From assembly GCF_033095805.1 (NCBI RefSeq), contig NZ_CP109901.1:186001-250000 (forward strand): DNA of 64,000 nucleotides, written 5' to 3'. The notes below the pieces were generated by a model. That model was not told where the DNA came from, did not search any database, and was given only the letters and a program-made list of their open reading frames with translations. The stretch comes from Serratia sp. UGAL515B_01 (GTDB taxonomy: Bacteria > Pseudomonadota > Gammaproteobacteria > Enterobacterales > Enterobacteriaceae). The position numbers were made by a program, and so were the translations under genes. Of this stretch, positions 57,280-64,000 are shown piece by piece. Each line of letters starts with the position of its first letter. Position 1 is the stretch's first letter.

Positions 57280-60200
57280 ATGACACAACTAACCCCCTTC
57301 GCGCTTAAGAATGCCTCAGCTCTGATCGAGGCTGTATATCCAGCACAAAAAATTTCATTTGAAGCCCAAAAAGAACGAAAGGCGGGGCCAGGTCAAACTT
57401 TGACCTCACTGGGTTCTTATTGGAAGGGGAGAAAACCGTTGATCCTTGTTCGCTCGGTAGTGTTGGGAACAATCTTGCCCCAAACCGAAGACACCGAGAA
57501 GGATTTAGAAATTTTTGAAATGCTGATGGGTTTTGACACCGAAAGTCTAGCAAAGCGCGCGTTAATTCAAAATGACATCAAGCCAGCCGAGATAGCCGCT
57601 CGTATACAGCTACACAATCCTTGGGATTATTTTAGTCACAACGTTAAAGCCTCAGATGCAAATTATAGCGAGGTAAATGCGTTACAGTTTCCAATCAACA
57701 GTAATTCTCTTGGCATTAAGTTGCGCTGGCGTCGTGATGTAAAAGAAAGCGAAAAGCTGGCTATTTACCTCCAGTATCTGGAAACCATTCATGGGTATGA
57801 GGCAAAGGCCAGTCTTTGCAAAAGGCCAGAGGAAATTGATCAGGAGTGGCTCTACGCACACATTTGGGCAAAGGTTAATCGGCATTATAAAAATCTTGGT
57901 GTTAACGCAAAATCCCACCAAGAGCTCATAGATCAACTTGGACAGCTTCGCTACGGCCATTGTCCAAAGGTGGCTGACACCTTCAGTGGTGGCGGTTCAA
58001 TACCATTTGAAGCAGCAAGATTAGGTTGTGACGTATACGCCTCTGACTTAAACCCAATCGCATGTATGTTGACTTGGGGAACATTTAATATCATTGGTGC
58101 TCAAACCGATTCTCATAACTCGATAATAGAAAAGCAACTACAGGTCAAAATTAAGGTAGAAAAAAAAATAGCTGATCTGGGAATCGAACATGATTCCGAA
58201 GGTAATAGAGCAAAGGCTTTCTTATATTGTATTGAGGCGCGTTGCCCCGAAACAGGATGGATGGTTCCATTGTCTTCCACTTGGGTCATTTCACCAAGAC
58301 AGAATACTATTGCAAAACTTATCCCCAATCATAGACTTAAGTCGTTTGATATTGAGGTGGTCAGCAATGTGAGGGTTAGTGAGGTAGAAGCAGCCAAGGT
58401 TGGTACCATTCAAGATGGGAAAATGGTCTACGAACTAGATGGTAAAGTGTACCGTACCCCAATCAAAACGCTACGGGGTGATTTTAAGGATAAAGATGGA
58501 AAAACAAAAAACCAATTGAGATTATGGGAAAAGCTTGATTTTAAGCCAAGAAAAGATGACATTTTCCAAGAGAGGCTGTATGCAATACAGTGGATAACGA
58601 AAGACACTATAAACGAGTCTAGAAAAATAACATTTTTTACAGGACTTAGAGAAGAAGATGTCACTCGCGAAAAATTAATCGATAAAATTATTTCTGAAAA
58701 AATTCAGGACTGGCAGTCAAGGGGAATAATCCCTGATATGGAAATAGAATCAGGTGATAAAACAGATGAGCTCATTAGGACGCGAGGGTGGAAATATTGG
58801 CACCAATTATTTACGCCAAGAGATTTGCTGAATCTAGCCTTTCTGAAACAAGAAATAAACAGCCCAGAACTAATACCAGAGTTCTGTGGGACGCTTGATT
58901 TTTGCTCAAAACTATCTCGTTGGATTGTAAGATATTCATCGGGAGGCGGAAGCGACTTCACCTCTAATGTATTCTCTAATCAAGCCCTGAACACACTTTA
59001 CAACTGGGCTAACAGATCATTTTTTGATTGTGAATTTGTACAAAACTATCAATCGATTCCGTTACCTCATAATGCTGAGCTGCGATCTTTGGCAAGCAAT
59101 GAAATATCAGCATTGAATGATATATATATTACAGACCCTCCATACGCAGATGCAGTTAATTATCATGAAATCACCGAATACTTTATCGCATGGCTGCGCA
59201 AAAATCCACCGAAGCCATTCGATGAATGGACATGGGACTCGCGCCGTGCCTTAGCTATCAAGGGGTCAGGGGATGACTTTCGCAAAGGAATGGCCAGCGC
59301 CTATAAGGCGATGGCTGAGCATATGCCAGATAATGGCATGCAATGCGTGATGTTTACCCATCAGGATACCGGCGTTTGGTCAGACATGATCGGTATTTTC
59401 TGGGCCTCGGGATTGCAGGTTGTTGGCGCATGGTATATCGCAACAGAAACCACTTCCGAGCTTAAAAAAGGCGGCTATGTACAAGGTACCGTCATTTTGA
59501 TGTTACGTAAGCGGCCAGTTGGAGAAAACGCAGGTTTTAAGCAGCGCTTGTTACCTGCTGTCAGGGCAGAAGTAAAGCGCCAAATCGAAACTATGATGCA
59601 CCTGAATGATGAGATTCAAGATAAACTGGGAGAGCCTGTATTCAACGATTCTGACCTGCAAATGGCTGGTTACGCAGCTGCGCTGAAAGTGCTTACATCT
59701 TATACTCATATTGGTGGTGAGGACGTCACCAACTTTGCTTTGAGGCCACGCACTAAGGGTGAAGTTACAGTTGTAGATGAAATAGTGCAACAAGCGGCTG
59801 AAGCTGCAAATAGCTTGCTGGTACCGGAAGGTTTGTCCCCTGACACCTGGCAAAAAATAAACGGCATTCAGCGCTTTTATTTGCGCATGATTGATATTGA
59901 AACTACTGGCGCCTCCAAGCTTGACAACTATCAAAATTTTGCCAAAGCCTTCCGGGTTGAAGACTACAGTAGGGTAATGGGTAACATGACCGCCAGTAAG
60001 GCTCAGTTGAAACGGATACCCGAGTTTGCTTCACGTGATCTAACGGAAAGTACCGAAATTGGAGCAAGCTGGCTTGGCCACTTGATCATCGGTTTACAAC
60101 AGATACTCAATGAAAAAGATCCTCAAGTCGTAATCGGTCAGTTGCAAGCAGACTTGCCAGACTTTATGGAAGTGCGTCCGATCTTGATCGATTTGCTAAC

Positions 60201-60294
60201 ATTTATCGAAATGAAAGCACCCGAGAAAACCACCCGCGATGCAGCAGAAGTTTTGGGCGCGCGCTTGAGGAATATGCGTGCACTTGGTCAGTGA
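57280..60294 (+). CDS. DUF1156-family DNA methyltransferase
   Basis: A 1004-aa protein. The SAM-binding motif I is DTFSGGGSIPFEAA (from residue 233) and the catalytic motif IV DPPY is at 619-622 (ITDPPYADAVNYHEI), the sequence used by N6-adenine or N4-cytosine methylases. About 370 residues lie between motifs I and IV, so the target-recognition region is probably placed there (alpha-like order). The N-terminal domain (RKAGPGQTLTSLGSYWKGRK) fits DUF1156. The ATG follows GGAG. It presumably marks host DNA so that the nucleases of the same operon spare it. The target sequence is unknown. Confidence 0.87.
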   Translation: MTQLTPFALKNASALIEAVYPAQKISFEAQKERKAGPGQTLTSLGSYWKGRKPLILVRSVVLGTILPQTEDTEKDLEIFEMLMGFDTESLAKRALIQNDIKPAEIAARIQLHNPWDYFSHNVKASDANYSEVNALQFPINSNSLGIKLRWRRDVKESEKLAIYLQYLETIHGYEAKASLCKRPEEIDQEWLYAHIWAKVNRHYKNLGVNAKSHQELIDQLGQLRYGHCPKVADTFSGGGSIPFEAARLGCDVYASDLNPIACMLTWGTFNIIGAQTDSHNSIIEKQLQVKIKVEKKIADLGIEHDSEGNRAKAFLYCIEARCPETGWMVPLSSTWVISPRQNTIAKLIPNHRLKSFDIEVVSNVRVSEVEAAKVGTIQDGKMVYELDGKVYRTPIKTLRGDFKDKDGKTKNQLRLWEKLDFKPRKDDIFQERLYAIQWITKDTINESRKITFFTGLREEDVTREKLIDKIISEKIQDWQSRGIIPDMEIESGDKTDELIRTRGWKYWHQLFTPRDLLNLAFLKQEINSPELIPEFCGTLDFCSKLSRWIVRYSSGGGSDFTSNVFSNQALNTLYNWANRSFFDCEFVQNYQSIPLPHNAELRSLASNEISALNDIYITDPPYADAVNYHEITEYFIAWLRKNPPKPFDEWTWDSRRALAIKGSGDDFRKGMASAYKAMAEHMPDNGMQCVMFTHQDTGVWSDMIGIFWASGLQVVGAWYIATETTSELKKGGYVQGTVILMLRKRPVGENAGFKQRLLPAVRAEVKRQIETMMHLNDEIQDKLGEPVFNDSDLQMAGYAAALKVLTSYTHIGGEDVTNFALRPRTKGEVTVVDEIVQQAAEAANSLLVPEGLSPDTWQKINGIQRFYLRMIDIETTGASKLDNYQNFAKAFRVEDYSRVMGNMTASKAQLKRIPEFASRDLTESTEIGASWLGHLIIGLQQILNEKDPQVVIGQLQADLPDFMEVRPILIDLLTFIEMKAPEKTTRDAAEVLGARLRNMRALGQ

Positions 60295-60368
60295 TAAAAG
60301 TGGCAGTGATAATGTTAACATAATGAATAAAAAAATTTAATAACAACAAGGATAGGGATTTTAAACCA

Positions 60369-63119
60369 ATGAGCATTCGGCGATTTTCTTCACGAACGCA
60401 TAGGCTCGACAATAGCTTCCTACTTGAGCACCTCAAAGTTGCTCGCAGTTATAAACGCATAGCTGGTTACTTTACGAGCTCGCTATTTGAAGTGGCCAAC
60501 GAGCTGATTGAATCTGTACCAGATGTAAGGATCGTCTGCAATGTAGATATCCATCCTGCCGATCTGAAAGTGGCTCAATTACGCGCGTCCAAAATGATAG
60601 GCCGATGGAATGAGCGGGACATAGAAGCTGAAAGCTTGCTCAACCGTGACCGTTATCGCCGTCTGGACAGTTTCCTTGCTAAGCATGGCCAGGTAATTCG
60701 CGTTGCCCCTGATAGCATCTGTGGTTTTCTGCATGGTAAGGCGGGTGTTATCGAGCTAGCCGATGGGAGGAAAATTGGCTTCATTGGATCAATGAATGAA
60801 ACCAGCAGTGGCTGGCAGCGTCATTATGAAATCCTCTGGGAAGACGAATCACCAGAAGGCGTGCAATGGATTGAGCAGGAATTTGAATATTTATGGAACG
60901 CTGCACGTCCACTACCTGAAGCAGTTATTCGTGAAGTTAAACGCCGAGGCTATCGAAGAGAAGTGCTGTTTGACGATATCGTCGAGGACGATGATATCGC
61001 TCCAGCAGCGCTGATCGAATCTCCGCTTTATCGCCAAGGGTTTTCCTTACAGCCTTGGCAACAAGGGTTTGTCAGTGAGTGCATTCGCCATTACCGAAAC
61101 CATGGCATTGTACGCTTATTGATTGCTGACGAAGTGGGACTGGGAAAAACCCTGTCAATGGCTACTGCCGCACTTTCATTGTGCTTACTTAGCGATCGCG
61201 AGAACAAGAAGCGCAAGCCTGTCATTATTTTTACCCCAGCCACACTCTGTGAGCAATGGCAAGTTGAGATGATCGATAAGCTGGGGATCCCTTGTGCCAG
61301 GTGGCAAACTCAAAAGAAAGCCTGGTTGGATCCTGAAGGGCGAATCATCTCGCCAGTTGGGCAAGAGCATATTGCAAAGTGCCCGCTTCGGGTGGGGATT
61401 GTATCCACGGGCCTGATGATGCGCGACTCATCAGAGAGGCAGCATCTGTTGGGTTTACGTTTTGGCGTGGCCATACTGGATGAAGCGCATAAAGCACGGA
61501 GCAGACAAGGCTTCGGCAAAGATGCAGGCTCGCATAACGAATTACTCACCTTCATGAGAGAAATCGCTGCACGTTCTGACCATGTCATTTTGGGGACGGC
61601 GACCCCCATTCAAACCCGCACGGAAGACTTGTGGGACTTGATTGGCATCCTGCACCAAGGAAGCGGTAACTTTGTGCTCGGCAACGATTTTGCCAAATGG
61701 CACCGCCCGCTAGAAGTGTTACCTATATTATCAGGTGAACAGCGCATTACTGAACCCAGTTTTGCCTGGGAATTGCTTCGTTCACCACTGCCAGTCGTAG
61801 ATTCAACCAGCGAGCAATATGCTCGCCGCTTATTCAGCTCTCTTCGTCAGGATTTTGGATTAATTAATCAGAATGACAAGTGGGACATAAAGAATACTCT
61901 TTCTGACCTGACAGAAGAGTCTCTGGAATATCTAGAAGATGAGCTGGATAGAGATATAGCTGGTGCCAGTTTTTTTCAACGCGAAAACCCATTAATCCGC
62001 CACATCGTTTTACGCAAGCGAGTAACGCTTGAAAATGCCGGTTTATTGCCCCGCATCGGTGTGGATGTCCATCCTGATCGGGAGTTGGCGAGAGAAGTTG
62101 ATCAATTTAACAGTTTGTTCGAGGGTAAGGCTCTGAGAACAAGCGAGGACTTCCGGCAAGCCTACTCAGAGGCTCGACATTTTGGCAAGGCTCTTGCTCA
62201 AAGTGGTAAAGGTAGTGGCTTCATGAAAAACATGATGGAGCAACGGATTTGCTCGAGTATTGCTGCAGGATTGAATACGGCTCGAATGTTACTGGAAGGT
62301 CGGACTGTTCTCGAGGAAGCTGATGAGCAACTGATTGAGGTTAAAGCCGAAAGCCCAGATGAAGTCGCTGTCCTGAAACGGATGATCGTCAGGCTTGAAT
62401 ACATCAAAGAAGACCCAAAGCTAAGTGCTGTCATCCATTATCTCGAAAAGGAAAAATGGCTAGAACTTGGCGTCATTATTTTCAGCCAGTATTACGACAC
62501 AGCAAAATGGATTGCTGATTCCCTTGCCGTGCGTTACCCCGACCAAGTTGTGGGTCTTTATGCTGGCGCAGGTCGTAGTCGCCTGTATCAAAAAGGGGAA
62601 AGCGTCAATATTGAAAGGGAAACACTCAAACGTATGGTTGCTGAGCACCAACTTCAGATCATGGTTGCTACCGATGCTGCGTGTGAAGGCCTGAACCTAC
62701 AGACATTAGGTACGCTGATCAATATCGATCTTCCATGGAACCCGACTCGCTTAGAGCAACGTATTGGTCGCATCAAGCGTTTTGGCCAGGTTCGTGAGAA
62801 AGTCGATATGCTTAACCTAGTCAACGAGCAAACCGTAGATGAAAAGGTTTATGAAAAGCTGTCAGAACGAATGCGGGACCGCTATAACCTGTTTGGCTCT
62901 TTGCCCGACACCATTCGTGATGAATGGATTGAAGATATTGAAACTATTGGTGAAAAAATGGATGGATACATTAACGCTCAGAAACAGGCTAATGGTTTTG
63001 ATCTTCGCTATACAGAGACCATGTCACTATCTGATAAGGATTGGCGCGATTGCTCAAATGTACTCTCACGCCGCGATTTTACTGAGTTAATGATGTCTGG
63101 TTGGGGTGAAAATAAATGA
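60369..63119 (+). CDS. PLD nuclease-SNF2 helicase fusion protein
   Basis: A 916-aa protein. The N-terminal 200 residues form a phospholipase-D-like domain with HGKAG (H122) and GSMNETSSGW, half of an HKD nuclease site that would be completed by dimerisation. An SF2/SNF2 helicase follows: Walker A DEVGLGKT (254-261), DEAH box (371-374), GTATPIQTR, and the C-terminal motif VI region RLEQRIGRIKRFGQ. In DISARM these activities exist as separate DrmC (PLD) and DrmD (SNF2) proteins. It ends in an ATGA overlap with the Mrr gene. Phage DNA translocation and cutting are the likely roles. Confidence 0.87.
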   Translation: MSIRRFSSRTHRLDNSFLLEHLKVARSYKRIAGYFTSSLFEVANELIESVPDVRIVCNVDIHPADLKVAQLRASKMIGRWNERDIEAESLLNRDRYRRLDSFLAKHGQVIRVAPDSICGFLHGKAGVIELADGRKIGFIGSMNETSSGWQRHYEILWEDESPEGVQWIEQEFEYLWNAARPLPEAVIREVKRRGYRREVLFDDIVEDDDIAPAALIESPLYRQGFSLQPWQQGFVSECIRHYRNHGIVRLLIADEVGLGKTLSMATAALSLCLLSDRENKKRKPVIIFTPATLCEQWQVEMIDKLGIPCARWQTQKKAWLDPEGRIISPVGQEHIAKCPLRVGIVSTGLMMRDSSERQHLLGLRFGVAILDEAHKARSRQGFGKDAGSHNELLTFMREIAARSDHVILGTATPIQTRTEDLWDLIGILHQGSGNFVLGNDFAKWHRPLEVLPILSGEQRITEPSFAWELLRSPLPVVDSTSEQYARRLFSSLRQDFGLINQNDKWDIKNTLSDLTEESLEYLEDELDRDIAGASFFQRENPLIRHIVLRKRVTLENAGLLPRIGVDVHPDRELAREVDQFNSLFEGKALRTSEDFRQAYSEARHFGKALAQSGKGSGFMKNMMEQRICSSIAAGLNTARMLLEGRTVLEEADEQLIEVKAESPDEVAVLKRMIVRLEYIKEDPKLSAVIHYLEKEKWLELGVIIFSQYYDTAKWIADSLAVRYPDQVVGLYAGAGRSRLYQKGESVNIERETLKRMVAEHQLQIMVATDAACEGLNLQTLGTLINIDLPWNPTRLEQRIGRIKRFGQVREKVDMLNLVNEQTVDEKVYEKLSERMRDRYNLFGSLPDTIRDEWIEDIETIGEKMDGYINAQKQANGFDLRYTETMSLSDKDWRDCSNVLSRRDFTELMMSGWGENK

Positions 63120-63985
63120 GTTCTGGAAAAATGGTTACCTACGATCAGCTCATGCTACCATTAATGAGGGCACTCGTTAATTTGGGGGGGTCGGGTAGCA
63201 TTGATGAAATCTATGATACCGTTGTAGAAATAGAACAGTTTGACGAAGACACATTGGATATTTTACACAATCCTGAAAAAAGCAGTCAGACAGAAATTGG
63301 ATATCGTTTAGCTTGGGCTCGTACTTATTTAAAAAAAGCTGGTTATCTTGAAAATTCATCACGTGGTGTATGGACACTGACAGATAAAGCTAAGCAAGTG
63401 CCAGAATTTGATTGTCGTGAGATTGTAAATTTTGTCCGAGCATTAGATCGAAAATCTAGTCAACCAATTACAGATCCTAGTAAACTTGAGTTAGCAATTG
63501 ATGATTCGCCGGAAGAAGTACTTGCTTGGCGCGAAAAGTTACACCATGTATTGGTCGAAGAAATGAGTCCTGGCGCGTTTGAAAGATTAACGCAAAGACT
63601 CCTACGAGAATCAGGATTTATTCACGTTGAAGTTACCGGGCGAACTGGTGATGGTGGCATAGATGGTAAAGGTATCGCCCGTATTAATGGTTTAATGAGT
63701 TTTCACATTGCCTTTCAGTGTAAAAAATACAAAGGTTCTGTTGGGGCACCAGAGATACGAAATTTCCGCGGTGCAACTATTGGACGTGCCGATAGAGGTA
63801 TGTTTATTACAACAGGAAGTTTCACGAAAGCTGCAATTGAAGAAGCAAATCGTGATGGTGCGGCTCCGATAGATTTAGTTGATGGTGATCAGTTGGCAGA
63901 TAAACTCAAGGAGTTAAGTTTAGGTGTGAAAACAGAGTTTGTTGAGAAAGTAAACGTCGAGCCGGATTGGTTTTTAAATCTCTAG
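63116..63985 (+). CDS. Mrr-type restriction endonuclease
   Basis: A 289-aa protein with an N-terminal winged-helix Mrr_N domain (about residues 8-95, ending GVWTLTDKAK) and a C-terminal PD-(D/E)xK domain: GRTGDGGIDGKG (D183), then FQCKKYKG (Q201, K203), the Mrr signature. The start overlaps the helicase stop (ATGA). Classical Mrr cuts methylated DNA (type IV restriction), which is puzzling next to a methyltransferase; it may be tuned to foreign methylation or to complexes formed by the other proteins. The gene ends 15 bp before the window edge, and the operon may continue. Confidence 0.9.
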   Translation: MSSGKMVTYDQLMLPLMRALVNLGGSGSIDEIYDTVVEIEQFDEDTLDILHNPEKSSQTEIGYRLAWARTYLKKAGYLENSSRGVWTLTDKAKQVPEFDCREIVNFVRALDRKSSQPITDPSKLELAIDDSPEEVLAWREKLHHVLVEEMSPGAFERLTQRLLRESGFIHVEVTGRTGDGGIDGKGIARINGLMSFHIAFQCKKYKGSVGAPEIRNFRGATIGRADRGMFITTGSFTKAAIEEANRDGAAPIDLVDGDQLADKLKELSLGVKTEFVEKVNVEPDWFLNL

Positions 63986-64000
63986 GAATCGCAAGTGATA

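Overview
The window looks like a chromosomal segment from a Serratia-like member of the Yersiniaceae. The backbone order mgtA - ridA - pyrI - pyrB - pyrL ... arg/arc genes - rraB - miaE ... yjgM - valS - holC - pepA - lptF - lptG is the enterobacterial order seen around 96-97 min of the E. coli map. The intergenic palindromic elements of about 130 bp are of a kind I associate with Serratia and Yersinia. Genus assignment is inference; no rRNA is present. There is no CRISPR array and no intact IS.

Layout. (1) 1-4.4 kb: 3' part of the Mg2+ P-type ATPase gene mgtA, ridA, and the aspartate transcarbamylase operon pyrLBI with an intact UTP-sensing attenuator. (2) 5.2-10.4 kb: an accessory exported module, consisting of a secreted GH3 NagZ-like glucosaminidase, an OmpG-family porin and a GHL10/DUF187 lipoprotein with a 16-unit Thr-Asp linker. 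(3) 10.6-17.7 kb: a five-gene arginine deiminase operon arcA-arcC-arcB-arcD plus an ArgR-like regulator, then the anabolic ornithine carbamoyltransferase argF behind a tandem pair of ARG boxes. (4) 17.8-24.8 kb: rraB, miaE, and the choline-to-betaine locus betIBA with divergent betT. (5) 24.9-33 kb: core genes yjgM, valS, holC, pepA, lptF and lptG. (6) 33-39 kb: a GH28 polygalacturonase-like lipoprotein, a LysR regulator, an azoreductase, a periplasmic ankyrin protein and a paired SMR exporter. (7) 39.3-44.5 kb: a compact anaerobic choline-degradation operon made of a CoA-acylating aldehyde dehydrogenase, choline trimethylamine-lyase CutC and activase CutD, with no microcompartment shell genes nearby. 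(8) 45.3-50.4 kb: a marT-fidL-like pair, then deoR - denD - gntP for a C4 sugar acid. (9) 51-64 kb: tRNA-Leu(CAA) (leuX) followed by a P4-type integrase and a multigene defence operon that runs to the window edge.

How the genes work together. The arc operon turns arginine into ornithine, ammonia, CO2 and ATP, while argF uses the reverse carbamoylation for biosynthesis. Three related transcarbamylases (pyrB, arcB, argF) sit within 15 kb. Choline has two predicted fates 17 kb apart: oxidation to the osmoprotectant betaine (BetT, BetA, BetB, BetI) and anaerobic cleavage to trimethylamine plus acetaldehyde (CutC/CutD), the acetaldehyde then going to acetyl-CoA.

The most noteworthy accessory system is the leuX island: a ribbon-helix-helix protein, a 1041-aa DUF499 ATPase, a DUF3780 protein, a 1004-aa DUF1156 DNA methyltransferase, a PLD-nuclease/SNF2-helicase fusion and an Mrr-type endonuclease, all on the plus strand and partly translationally coupled. 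It reads as a DISARM-like methylation/restriction antiphage system. The core set is, as far as I recall, a known defence-associated association. The leading RHH protein, the internal hairpin before the methyltransferase and the terminal Mrr nuclease are the parts most worth checking.
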